Assembly: GCF_003265705.1 (NCBI RefSeq)
Contig: NW_020312817.1
Coordinates: 30,529,820 to 30,593,819 of the forward strand
DNA from: Callorhinus ursinus
Lineage: Eukaryota > Chordata > Mammalia > Carnivora > Otariidae
DNA: 64,000 nt
Reading direction: 5' to 3'
The position numbers and the translations under genes are program-made. The stretch's first letter is position 1. Each line of letters starts with the position of its first letter. Below, one piece after another: positions 48,882 through 60,373 of the stretch. Below the pieces are notes generated by a model. It searched no databases, had not been told where the DNA came from, and saw only the letters and a list, made by a program, of their open reading frames with translations.

Positions 48882-49079
48882 CCATTTTTATTTATTTATT
48901 TATTTGGGAGAGAGAGAATGAGAGAGAGAGAGAGAGCACATGAGAGGGGGGAGGGTCAGAGGGAGAAGCAGACTCCCTGCCGAGCTGGGAGCCTGATGCA
49001 GGACTCGATCCAGGGACTCCAGGATCATGACCTGAGCTGAAGGCAGTCGCTTAACAGACTGAGCCACCCAGGCACCCAA
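48882..49079 (-). mobile_element. CanSINE, young
   Basis: Flanked by the identical 18-bp duplication GATGGAAAATCATTTAAA at 48864-48881 and 49080-49097. Sense to STRN, starting 157 bp beyond the exon 3 donor. Confidence 0.95.
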
Positions 49080-49253
49080 GATGGAAAATCATTTAAATGA
49101 CACTAAATGATTAGCGCTAAAGATAAGTAGGTCAGAAAAAAATCACTAATATGCAATAATTAGAAATTAATTTGCAGTTATAAATATTGCTGCTATAAAT
49201 ACTAGATGTCAACTTCTTTTTAATCACTTAAACTTCCTTTAAAATTAGCTTAC

Positions 49254-49327
49254 CAGAATCATAGCTTGGAGGCTTCATATCTCCCTGATTCAATTCTGTC
49301 CCATATTTCAACTTGTGGTATTTGGCT
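49254..49327 (-). CDS. STRN: STRN exon 3: end of coiled coil
   Basis: 74 nt, acceptor TTTGTTAG and donor TCTG|GTAAGC, 1-base start and 1-base end. It encodes about residues 113-138: AKYHKLKYGTELNQG, DMKPPSYDS. The first half finishes the coiled coil; the second is the linker to the calmodulin site. In human oncogenic STRN-ALK fusions the STRN part ends with exon 3, so this exon is the usual 5' partner border. A CanSINE with an 18-bp target duplication lies 175 bp beyond the donor. Confidence 0.95.
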
Positions 49328-49694
49328 CTAACAAAGACATAAGAAAATACAAACCATCTTAAAACATATCAAAATGAACTTTAGGATATGTAATAGGAGT
49401 AGTCATCAGTACGCAGTAGTCCTGGCTACCTTTCAAAGTAGGCTTCCACAGTGTCAAAGTGGTTGTCATTATTATTGTTGTTACACCATCAAGTGCCATT
49501 ATAACAAATAAAAGAGTAACACTGGGAACCATAAATCTTTCTATAATTACATATAACATTCTAGTTTCTATAGTATTCAAATTTTCTTGATGATTTCCAA
49601 GTTACAATTCTACCATCAAAAGCAGTACATATATTTGGATTACGAAATAAACTTGTAGAAGACTAACCTTTCTCAAAATTGATGTATTTATAAA

Positions 49695-50196
49695 AAGAAA
49701 ACTCATCTAATGGTATATACATACAACGGAGTATTATGCAGCCATAACAAAAGGGTGAGATCTTGCTATCTGTGACAACATGGATGGACCCAGAGGGTAT
49801 CATGCTAAGTGAAATAAGTCAGACTGAGAAAGACAAATACCAAATGGTTTCACTCATGTGTGTAATCTTAGAAAACAAAACAAATGAATAAACAAAAAGC
49901 AGAATCAGACCTATAAATATAGAAAACAGAGACTTACCAGAGGGAAGGGCAGTGAGGGAATGGGCAAAACGGGGAAAGGGGACTGGGAGATACAAGCTTG
50001 AGTTATGGAATGAGTAAGTCACAGGAACAAAAGGTACAACAAATACAACAGTTGATGATACTGTAATAGCACTGTATGGTGACACATGGTAGCTACACTC
50101 GTGGTAAACACAGCATAACATATAGAGATAATGAATCACTGTGCTAGACAACTGAAACTAATGTAACACTGTGTGTCAACTACACTCAAAAAAAAG
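49695..50196 (+). mobile_element. L1 3' end
   Basis: GGAGTATTATGCAGCCATAA, GACAACATGGATGGACCCAG, GTGAAATAAGTCAGACTGAG and the end GTCAACTACACTCAAAAAAA: ORF2 terminus plus 3' UTR of an intermediate-age L1. Confidence 0.82.
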
Positions 50197-51433
50197 TTTT
50201 AAGTCATCTATAATACTCTGTGCCTTGTCAGTCCATTACGATTTACCAAGTAGGCATTACAGTAAACAATCCAAAGGAGAGAGGAGGAATCAGCCCTAAT
50301 CACCAGTGTTGAATAAGGTATTTCAATAGGAATGAATACATTTTTTGTTAATAGTCAAGATATCCTTTGCCTTTTCAGGAAGGACTATGAAGAGAAATTC
50401 TTATCTATTTCCCTTTTAAAGCTAGCTGAATATAATTATTTCTGGCTAACCTGATTTCACCATTTCAGATTTAAACATCTGAGACCAGAAAAATAATCCA
50501 GATAAAGTAAAAATTTTAAAGGTCAATCAAAAATGGCCATACTTACGTAATGTATTTATATATTTTGACTTGTTTGCTTCCCCAAAATATTGAGGCCATT
50601 CATAATAAATATTAAATGCAATAAGGTTAGGATAACAACAGTAATAATAATTAATTCAGCACTTAAAGAAGTTTTTATATTTCAAAAAAGGTATAAAGGA
50701 AATGAAAATTATTTGCTCAAATGGGCAAAGTACTGGAATTCATATTATTTTATAGTTACAACAGAAAAATCAATGTTTATATAGAGGAGGATCTTAAGAA
50801 AACCTATGAAAATTACAGACAGCTGATGTTCTATTTAAGGTCGGCAACAAGTATATTAGTCTTTATATGTTTTGCATATGTACAGAATGTTTTGTAATAA
50901 TATATACACATTAAAAATAAAAAAGAATATTTGTTCTATATATGTGTTATATATATATGTCATATGTATAGAAGATTTCTGGAAGAATACGTAAGACATT
51001 AGTAAGATTTCCTTTGGGAAGGGAAAGCAATACATAAAGGGAGACCATATTGTGTTATCTGGTTAATTAACAACATGCATATATTTCTTTTTTTTAAATT
51101 TTTAGTAAATACTTTTGTTCCAAATTAACTAGAACATCTTTTTCTCTATTCCCAATGCTTCTGTTAATCACAAAGATTTCATCACCAAACATTTCCTAGT
51201 CTATTTCAATGTATTTGTAATAATGTTGATTATTAGAGAATAAGATTTATAGCCACTGAATTTTACTTACAGTTACCAGAAATTAAACAAGGTTCTCAAT
51301 ATTTGTCAATCTTCAGACTTTTCATCTACCATGAAACAAAGTAACAATACCTCCTAAAAGTCAAATAGCAATTGAAAGTAACTGGTCTGAGGATGGAATA
51401 AAAGTAGCAATAAAATATTATGGAGTTCATTTT

Positions 51434-51436
<3 letters not shown>

Positions 51437-51479
<43 letters not shown>
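51437..51479. repeat. (AC)n microsatellite
   Basis: About 21 perfect AC units. Confidence 0.97.
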
Positions 51480-51483
<4 letters not shown>

Positions 51484-52099
51484 AACATTTCTATATAAAA
51501 ATACTGCACTATAGTGCATTCTAGTGGTCTTGGGAAAAACTGCAACAGAGTTTATATAAAAGAGGAACAGAAATATTCTTTACAATGTATGTAATAAAAA
51601 TAACATACTATGAGCTAACATTTCATAAAAGATTAGACAAAGTAAGTAAAGAACTGTCTTGTTTACCATAGGCTGTGTTCCCTTAAAGCAGGGTCTCCCT
51701 ACTAAACTGCTAAATTCACTGAAAAAAACCTTACTCCCAGAACCCTTCTCAACTTAGCAACATTCCTTTTGAAGCTAACATGCCAAATACCTTTCTCACT
51801 CATATTGTTTCCCATGGTTTTAATACTTCGTCTCACTGTGTTATTTACCAATCTTCTTATTCCCTTATCTTTCTGTCTAAATGTGACTGTAAAATAAATA
51901 GCAGATCTCATGCCTAAGAACCCTATGTCTGATACATAGCTAGGCCTCCCAACTGACCTTTACTGGATAAAAGAGCATAAAAATTGTATAACAATAAAGA
52001 AGTCCCGTTATAGCTTTGTTTCAAAGTCTTTTATTATATATAATGTGCTAGGAATATAACATAGCATCTCAATCACATTTTAAATGTTGATGCTAAAAA

Positions 52100-52483
52100 T
52101 AATCTGATTAAATCAATGAACTGTTTCTGAATTCTTATGACATGTCAGGCACTGTACTGGCTGCTGGGAATAACCGGCAGTTTGTAGTCAATTAAGGGTA
52201 GAAGCAAGGAGATGCCTAAGAGATAGAAATTAAAATAAATAACAACAGCACCCTGTGATAAGAGTTATGAGATATATCAAATGTTATAGGAATTCACATA
52301 AGAGATTATCTAATTCTGTCAAAGGTGGTGTCAAGGAGAACTACCAAAAAAAAAGGTAACATATGAGATTTTAGCTAAACCTCAAAAAACCAGTGGTTTT
52401 CCAATCAGACGAATAGATTGATGAAAAGTATTTCTGTCAGAAGAAAAAGTGGGGAAAAAAATACATCATGGGTCAAAAAAAAG

Positions 52484-52535
<52 letters not shown>

Positions 52536-52620
52536 AGGACTAGAAAGAGGCCTGGCTGTAAGAGGTCTTACTAAGATCTTTGAAATTAGCTACATATTTT
52601 TAAGCAGGGATATAATATAT
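52100..52620 (+). mobile_element. L2 fragment
   Basis: CATGTCAGGCACTGTACTGG, CTGCTGGGAATAACCGG, AGATTTTAGCTAAACCTC and TTTTTAAGCAGGGATATAAT follow an L2-type order; cut by the (GT)n run. Confidence 0.5.
52485..52533. repeat. (GT)n microsatellite
   Basis: About 24 perfect GT units, inverted relative to the (AC)n at 51437-51479. Confidence 0.97.
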
Positions 52621-53181
52621 GTATTTCAAAAAATGAATCCTATGAATGTGGAAGATGAATTAGAATATGGAAATATCAGAGGCAAGGAGGACATGTGGGT
52701 TTTTATAGTGCAGGTGAAAGAGAGAAATGCGGAAAAATGGAATGTTTCAGAATTGTATTTTATGTAGTATTTAAGGTTCTTCAGTATAGAAGTTCCTGAG
52801 TAAATCTTAAACACTATGTGTTCTTGAAAAATTAGATGTAAATTTCCTCATTTTACATATTCTATCACACGTTAAGGAATGCCTTGATAAATTCCTGGCT
52901 AGGCGAGTAATCTTCCTATAATGTTAAAGATTCAGTTTCACTTAATTTTGGATCTTTTTAAGTGGGACTACTTAGAAAATCTGTAACACAGCAATTCTAA
53001 ATCATGATCCTTACCCTTAGGTATGTCAGGGTAAATGACAAGATGTCTAGAATTTGCTGTCCTAAAATAGATAAAGATGAAGTAAGAATGACAGGAACAT
53101 TAACTGTTGAGGCTTGGAGGTGTATATAAAAGATATTAGTCTCTCTACATTTATGTTTCAAATTATGCTCAATAAAACTCC

Positions 53182-53331
53182 TTAAAAATTCTTGGCTTAA
53201 AGTATTAGAAAAATAATTTCAGAATCAGAAGAACTGAAATGTTCTAGAACTCCAAAATTTTAAAAATTCCTGGCATTAAAGAATTCGAAAAATAATTTCA
53301 GAGTTAAAGAACTGAAATGTTTAAGAGCTCT
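53182..53331. repeat. 71-bp imperfect tandem duplication
   Basis: Copies at 53182-53252 and 53260-53331 share TTAAAAATTC, GAAAAATAATTTCAGA and GAACTGAAATGTT; 7 bases between them. Confidence 0.82.
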
Positions 53332-53489
53332 AATCCAGAAAGAAATGCTTTATTTATTCCTTATTACACTTAAGTAGTGCCATAACATCAGGAATAATCT
53401 CAAATCATTCCATAAATTTCAAAAGATACAAAATCAGTGACTCTGGAATCAGGAGAATTCCATTAGTTTAAAAAAAAAAAAAAAAATCT

Positions 53490-54260
53490 TCCTTAGACCC
53501 AGCCAGTTATCTCTCCTGTTTTTCAAAGTCAAACTACTTGAAAAAATAAGCGACTGTATCTGTCTCCACTTCATCTGTCCTTCTCAGCCCTCAATCCCCT
53601 GTGATCTGGTTTATGTTCCTGCTACCTCACTGAAACTATCCTGGCAAGGAGACCAGCAAGCTCCTACCGGGCACATCTAGATAACTACTTTCAGCTTACA
53701 ACTTACCTGGAGTCTGCTGGGCATCTGCAATTGTCAAACTCCCACCTTCTTTAGCTTGCGTCCAACATAACTGCTCTCTCCTTCCTTCTCCAACCCTTCC
53801 TTTGCTGGCCCTTCCTCCATCTGCCTTTTCCTCAAACACTTCCATTTCCTGTGGCTCCAGCTGATTCTGTCTTCTTCTCCCATAATACTTGTTCTGCTTG
53901 TTTCAACTACTCCTGTAACTTTATCCACAATACTTATGGTACCCAAGTATACATCTCTAGTCCTGAGTCCCACTCCCATATCTGCTTTTCAATACTTACT
54001 TCTTAATCTTTAATTCATTTGATAACTTATAAAACTTTCACTCAAGCCAGGAACCTGGGAACCATTCTTGAATTATAATTTTTATGGATTCTATTTAAAA
54101 TGTTTCACAGCTGATGCCTCCTCTATTCCAGCAGCTACCATGTTATAATTTCTCATCCTAGACTATTAGACTCTTCCTGCTTCTATTCATAGATCTTTCC
54201 AGTCCATCCCCCATAACGAAGTCAGGGTGATCTTTCTAAAATCTATTTCACACTATTCCA
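53490..54260 (+). mobile_element. L2 fragment
   Basis: CT-rich L2-type text (ATCTGTCCTTCTCAGCCCTC, GACCAGCAAGCTCCTACC, GAACCATTCTTGAATT). Probably the left part of an L2 that resumes at about 54920. Confidence 0.45.
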
Positions 54261-54269
54261 TGCTCCTTT

Positions 54270-54800
54270 CAACTGCATGACAACTAAATACAATACGTAT
54301 TCCTAGACTGGATCCTAGAGCAGGAAAAAAAAGTACTATAAAAATCATTACTGGGACATTTGATGGGGAAAATGCTATTAAGATCATCACTGGAGGGGCA
54401 CCTGGGTGGCTCAGTCATTAAGCATCTGCCTTCAGCTCAGGTCATGATCCCAGGGTCCTGGGATCGAGCCCCACATCGGGCTCCCTGCTCAGTGGGAAGC
54501 CTGCTTCTCCCTCTCCCACTCCCCCTGCTTGTGTTCTCTCTCTCGCTGTCTGTCAAATAAATAAAATCTTAAAAAAAAAGATCACCGGAGCATATGAATA
54601 TGGGCTATATTAGGTAACAGTGCTATATCAACATTAAATTTCCTTAATTCGATAAAGAGTTGTAATTATATAAGGGAATCTCCTTGCTCTTAGAAGATAT
54701 ATACTGAGGTATTCAGGGGCAAAGGGGTATAACATCTGCATCTAAGTAGCAAAAGATTCAGAAAAAAAGCAATACGCCTACAGAGTGAACATACCAGTAA
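54270..54800 (+). mobile_element. Old repeat split by a CanSINE
   Basis: GACAACTAAATACAATACGT, GGATCCTAGAGCAGGAAAAA, TACTGGGACATTTGATGGGG before and AACATTAAATTTCCTTAATT with TCCTTGCTCTTAGAAGATAT after the SINE. Same family as 1665-1860 and 59270-59640. Confidence 0.5.
54395..54578 (+). mobile_element. CanSINE
   Basis: GGGGCACCTGGGTGGCTCAG head, GTCAAATAAATAAAATCTT tail. Approximate duplication AAGATCATCACTGGAG / AAGATCACCGGAG on either side. Antisense to STRN. Confidence 0.93.
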
Positions 54801-54919
54801 ATATAGCAAAATGTTGTCAACTGGGTGAATCCCGGTAAAAGGCATGTAGTTCTTTTAATTACTATTAGCTTGAGAAATTTCAGAATAAAAGGTTTTGAAA
54901 AACTTTCAATGTTCCCTAT

Positions 54920-55400
54920 TATATGGAAGATAAAAGTCTGAACTCCTTAGTTAAGTTCTCCATCATCTGGCTCTTGCTCACATCTACCATTATCATTTAT
55001 TAAATCACAACTAACATCCTACCGTCGACACACAGTGACTGCATATTTCTGTAACACACCAAACTACTTTGTTCCCTGTCAAACATATCCTCTCTACTTC
55101 TTGAACCTTGCCTACCTGGCGAACATCTTATTTTTTATGATACTGTTGAAGTCTCACCTCCTCTCCAATTACATCCTTCCTTCTACTGCCACCTTCCAGA
55201 TCCAAATAACCACTCCCTTCTTTGTGACCCGACTGTACCCTGTACAGACATCTCCAATAGCACTTATCGTACTGCACTGCACTTTTGTGGTTTACAAGTG
55301 TGTTTCCTGCTACTCTGAGCCCTTAAGGACAAGGACAGTGACCTACGTTTATACTCAGCTCCAGCACAGTGCTTAAGTTGGATGGATATATTAATGAATA
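54920..55400 (+). mobile_element. L2 3' end
   Basis: CTGAACTCCTTAGTTAAGTT, CTCCATCATCTGGCTCTTGC, GAAGTCTCACCTCCTCTCC, CCAGCACAGTGCTTAAGTTG and GGATATATTAATGAATATG match the L2 3' order as I remember it. Confidence 0.65.
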
Positions 55401-55509
55401 TGTTTAACGAGAAGGGACACACTCATACACGCACATACACACAAAACATCCCTGGTTACTTTAGTATATGTATATTTTAACTCTTCTGTATTACAAGATA
55501 GAATCATGT

Positions 55510-55672
55510 ATTGGTAAAGAGTATATAGGCTTCAGAATCAGACAGACCTGAGGGATCTGAATCACAGCTCTCCTACAGCTTTGCAACTCTACTCAAGTTA
55601 CTTTGTTTTTAAGCTTCAGGGCCTGGTACACAGTAGTTAATAAATAGCTGCCATTATTAATGTTATTATTCT
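55510..55672 (+). mobile_element. MIR
   Basis: GGCTTCAGAATCAGACAGAC, GATCTGAATCACAGCTCTCC, GCCTGGTACACAGTAGTTAA, TAAATAGCTGCCATTATTA. Confidence 0.75.
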
Positions 55673-56738
55673 TTCTCTTCCATGATGCCTATAATTAGAT
55701 TCCTTAAAATCTCAAATATTCCCAAACTGCATGCTTTTAAAAGTAGTTTCCCTCCCCCCACCCATCTCTCCAATACAGCTTTTAAACAACCTCTCAAGGA
55801 ATAAAAAGAATCATCTATTTTTTAACCAAGAGGTCAGCCTGTTTGCAATTTCTTGTGCCATTCAAAGATCCTGTGTAAAGGTGAAAACAAGTCCTATTAA
55901 AGTTTAATCTGCTTCTTAATATTCACAAATATCATCTGTTAAATGCTATTTTATGGCAGTTTTGCAAACAGCCCATTCATCAACTTCAAAGAAATGAGAA
56001 AAGTATGTGGTCAAAACAAGCAAAATAGAGAATTTCAATACCGCCTATCAAGTACTCAATTATCAGAAACAAAAACAAAAAATTATCTAAAAACAAAAAA
56101 TCCAAAGACCACCTGTTAAAACAAATAAACTTATAATTCATATGAAAACTTCCAAAATTCTCATCTATGACCCGTTGTCCTTTACCTGTGACCCGAGCTT
56201 AATTGCTTGAGTATCTTAGACCTAGCAACATAGAAAGTTAGGATTCACTTCTGGAGAGAGATGAATAGTGCTGATAGCAAAGGAACAAAATACCAAAAAA
56301 AAAAAAAGTCTAGAAAAAGATAAAAAAGATTTTCAATACAGTCTGCATTTTTTCCCAAAGAAAACACATCAAAGCGAATAATATTAGTTGATGAGGGAGT
56401 AAGCATCACAGAAATTTCCTTTACAACTCAAAAACGATTTCAATTCCATAAAGAAATGGATAATGACAGCTCGGAAACACGTAAGTTTCTTAAGAAAGGA
56501 CAGGGAAGAGGAAAAATGTTGCTAAATTTTTTTTTAAATGATGTAAATCAGTTTATTGGTCATGATTATTAAACATTCACAAGAACATTAACATATTACA
56601 ACCATTTTTAAATGTGTATTACATATACTATTTCCTGAATTCAAAAGTATTAAGTATTAAAATTTGGATTTGTTTTAAGAATGACAAAAATTACTCCAAT
56701 CTTTAAAGAGAACATCATCTTCCATTTTATTGAATTAC

Positions 56739-56842
56739 CTTTCCTGTTTAAGAGCGTACTCCAGCATTTTGATCCTCCTCACAAGATCCTTCTTCAAAAT
56801 TTCTTGACCCTTTCTTTCCCCCTGAAGGAAAGCAATCTGGGC
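56739..56842 (-). CDS. STRN: STRN exon 2: coiled-coil, PP2A-binding core
   Basis: 104 nt, acceptor CCCTACTCAG and donor AAAG|GTAATT, phase-0 start and 2-base end. It encodes about residues 79-113: AQIAFLQGERKGQEIL, KKDLVRRIKMLEYALK, QE. Heptad-like Leu/Ile spacing (AFLQ..., LVRRIKMLEYAL) marks the striatin coiled coil, which oligomerises and docks the PP2A A and C subunits. As I recall the human sequence, QENL stands where QEIL stands here. Exon 1, with the start codon and caveolin-binding segment, is not in the window; nothing between 56843 and 64000 resembles it. Confidence 0.95.
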
Positions 56843-58248
56843 CTGAGTAGGGAAAAGAAAGACAAAACTAAAATTAGACCAAATAAAAAAACTTTTTAAC
56901 CCAGCTGAAGAAAGAAACTTTGGGAGATAGGACTCTTATATACAGATACGTTTCCTTCTACATATGTGTCACAAGTGCGTAAGTATATAGAAAGGCACTG
57001 ATTGCAAGGGGAAAAAAACCTTTTTTTTAAAATATGCATTTTACTTCAGATCAGGGATGTTACAACAGGTAGACTGTGTCCTCTAAGAGTCTATAATCTA
57101 AAACAACCAATATAAATGCAGACATATGCAAAGTGTACAGTATAGTTTACTCAAGTGTTTATGGCATTGAGGGGGCTTCTCTTTTATAAAGAGTGAAGAT
57201 GGGGAAAGGGGATAGTAAAATCCTGAGTTCTTGTAATACCACTGCGAAGTAACAGTTCTCAGAGCTTCACCACATATATAAATCTTATGATGGACTTAAG
57301 ATTGTCTTGAAAGACTTTATTCTGGACCTCCCCTGCAAACAATAAAGAGCTGCCTTTTCTCAATCCCCACTTTCACCCCAGCCTCTTTTAGAAGATTTAA
57401 TGTGCAGGAAAAAAGTGAAAGTTCAAAAAAGGAAAATCAGAAACCACAGCCCTCCATAGGTTCCTGGCCCCTTCAAGGAATAATTAAAGAAAAAAACAAA
57501 AACAAAAAAAAAACCCCTACATTTTAACATGTAAACAAACTGTAAAACTTTTGTCTTCAGAAAAACAGCTAGGTAAGAGTGGCTCTCCAGAATATCTAAA
57601 AAGACATTCAGAATTGAAATAGTATCTTCCACTTAAGGAACTGAAACTAGTTGCAAACACTAACTTGTTAAAGTAACTCGTAACACCACTAAGAATAGGG
57701 CAGAAGGGATTTAAGGATCCTTAAGAATAGCCATCGATTTCACTATTCTCATATGCTTTCCCCTTCCGTTTCTATTACATTAGTGCAGATAACAATGTTA
57801 CTTATATTTCCACAGTGCTTTCCATTTAAGTAAGCAGGAACTTATATTTAATGATGACCATACCACATCCTTAAGAAATTGTGAATTGTCCAACTAAAGT
57901 TTAGTGAGTGAACCACTAACTACTGTTTGAATAACACTCCTTTCTATGTTTTCAGTACCATACTGAATACAAAATCCAATTTACCAAGGATCTTATAATT
58001 TTCAAGATGTAAGTAGTGCTGTTTTTGTTTTTATTTCAATAAGCTCTTGAAATTGCAATTAAAGAAGGATTATTTTTTCTTACTGAATTAAAAGTAGTCC
58101 AAAGACAACCATAGACAGAGAAAAAGAATATCTATACTACCCAAACTTAATGATCATAAAACCTCTCAAAATTATGTATTCTGCAAGGAGATCATTATTT
58201 TATGTAAGCATAATAATAACACAATGTATTTAAAGCTGACAAAAATGA

Positions 58249-58651
58249 GGGGCGCCTGGGTGGCTCAGTCAGTTAAGCTTCCAACTCCTGATTTCAGCTC
58301 GGGTCATGATCTTGCGATTGTGAGATTGAGCGCCCCAGGTCAGGCTCTGTGCTGAGCATGGAGCCTGCTTAAGATTCTCCCTTCCTGGGGCGCCTGGGTG
58401 GCTCAGTCAGTTAAACATCTGCCTTCAGCTCAGGTCATGATCCCAGGGTCCTGGAATCGAGCCCTGCATCAGGCTCCCTGCTCATGGGGAGCCTGCTTCT
58501 CCCTCTCCTCCCTGTTCATGTTCTCTCTCGCTCTCTCTCTCTCAAATAAATAAAATCTTTAAAAAAAAAAAAAAAGATTCTCTCTCTTTCTCCCTCTATC
58601 CCTCATCCACATCTGCCCCCCACACTCACCCGCTAAAAAAAAGGAATAATA
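58249..58651 (+). mobile_element. CanSINE interrupted by a younger CanSINE
   Basis: The outer element starts GGGGCGCCTGGGTGGCTCAG at 58249 and ends in the A-rich run near 58651. Its own target duplication AAAGCTGACAAAAATGA / AAAGCTGAAAAAAATGA is at 58232-58248 and 58652-58668. Its CT-rich region is split at 58387. Confidence 0.9.
58387..58573 (+). mobile_element. Inner CanSINE
   Basis: Complete element inserted in the CT-rich part of the outer copy. Duplication AAGATTCTCCCTTC / AAGATTCTCTCTCT begins at 58371 and 58574. A tail of 15 A at 58561-58575. Confidence 0.92.
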
Positions 58652-59269
58652 AAAGCTGAAAAAAATGAAAGCCTTGTCAAAAGGATATGACAGTCCAACT
58701 TGTTTGACCAAACAATGCTTTGGCATAGAATTCTATACACTCTTCAAAACGACTTTAATAAAAATAATAATCTAATCTGCATAATTATAAAATCAGAGTA
58801 ATAATAAAATCAATGACCAATTTCTTCCTCTCTATATCATTTGGCTAGTTTTGTATTACTGCCACCATCATGGTTTCTGGATGATTCTGAAACTTCAGCC
58901 CATAATACTGGAAAGTCTTTACTGTGATTAAAAACTCCTTGTGTTTCCAGTACACTTGCTTCCCCATCCTTCTACCAATTCACATATTGGATTAGTTAAA
59001 TATTTAATAAAAATAAAAGACCTAGAACTGTTTAAGACAAAGGTTACAGAGAAGATGGAGTTGCCTAGAAAGACAAACAAAAAAGAATAATAGTATTGGT
59101 GATATTTCTTGGTGATCACAGAATAGCTCTGTGATATTTCTGCCAAAGATGCATAACCTAAAATCAATCATAAGGAAATATCAGGCAAATTCAAGTCAAG
59201 GGACATTTCACATAAACTTTCTTGTGATGTTCAAAAGTGTCAGCTCATAAAAGTCAAGGAAAGACTGTT

Positions 59270-59640
59270 TTAGATTGAAGGAGCCTAAAAAGACATGAAA
59301 ACCAAATGTAATACATGATTTTGAACTGAATTTGGCTGTAAAAGGACCTAATTAGGACAAGTGATGAAACATGAATGGGGTCTGAGGATTAGATGGTAGT
59401 AATGTATCAGTGTTAATTTCCTGATTTTGATGGTTATATGTGGTTACATAAGATAGTACTTGTTTATAGGAAATAAACACTAAAGTATTTGGAGGGAGGC
59501 AACAGCCTATCAGGTTGGCTGGCAACTTGCCCTCAAATGGTTCAGGAAGAAAAACAATCTGTGTATTGCCCTTGCAACTGTTCTGTCAATGTAAGATTTA
59601 TTTTTTTTTTTAGTTTTGAAACAAACACTATGCCAACTCC
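59270..59640 (+). mobile_element. Old repeat, best-preserved of three copies
   Basis: AAAAGACATGAAAACCAAAT, GTAATACATGATTTTGAACT, AGTGTTAATTTCCTGATTTT, AACACTAAAGTATTTGGAGG. Same family as 1665-1860 and 54270-54800. Confidence 0.5.
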
Positions 59641-60373
59641 CCCTAATATAAGATACAAATAATTCAATTCAAAGTCAGCATTATGTATAATGGAAAAACC
59701 CAAGAAGTACTGACAATCAGGAACAAAAAAGGATGTCCATTTTTTACCACAAATATTTAACCATGTTCTGGAGGTAGTGGCCAATGTCATCAGTCAAGAA
59801 AGAAAGAAGTTTAAAAACAGAAAAAAGAAAACAAAATTGTTATCACTTGCAAATGATATGAGTGGATACCAGGAAAATCCAAAGAAACTGACTATAAAGT
59901 CTTACAAAAAATAGAGGAATTTTAATGAAGTAGCTACATGTAAAAATAATAAATTAAAACCCATGAGCTATGAAAACAGTTCTATAATGATAGAAAACAA
60001 TCCCATTTCTAATAACAAAAATAAGCTGATGAGAATAAAACTTCCAAGAAAAAAAATAAAAGCTAAGCAAAGAATACAGCACATGAGAATTCTAAAATAC
60101 ACATGGGAAAAAAAGCAAAATAAACAAATTATTTAAAATCCCTGAGATATTTTAAAAGATATTATGATTCTACAATCACTTAAATGGTGGTACTGATTCA
60201 TGAACAGAGCTATGGTATGGACAATCCAAACACAAACCCAAATATATACAGGAATTTAGTATATGCTAAAGGGGACGCTGCAGATCACTGGGGGGAATGT
60301 GGATTATTCAATAAATGTTGATGGGCAGCCACCTGGAAAATATTTCTCACATTAAAACAATAAAAAATGTTCA

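Larger units (their letters stand above)
41007..49253 (-). other. STRN: STRN intron 3
   Basis: 8.2 kb, the longest complete intron here and densely filled with repeats: MIR (41765-41970), old L1 pieces (42475-42795 and 43100-44190), hAT-type fossil (44757-44945), L2 pieces (44440-45545 and 46121-47265), N-interrupted (CA)n (45546-45649), L1 3' end (45827-46116), CanSINEs (47942-48052, 48882-49079) and MIR (48070-48290). In human, breakpoints producing STRN-ALK lie in this intron. Confidence 0.8.
49328..56738 (-). other. STRN: STRN intron 2
   Basis: 7.4 kb. It holds an L1 3' end (49695-50196), (AC)n (51437-51479), (GT)n (52485-52533), L2 fragments (about 52100-52620, 53490-54260, 54920-55400), an old unnamed repeat (about 54270-54800) cut by a CanSINE (54395-54578), a MIR (55510-55672) and a tandem duplication (53182-53331). 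50600-51430 and 55700-56730 hold nothing recognised. Confidence 0.8.
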
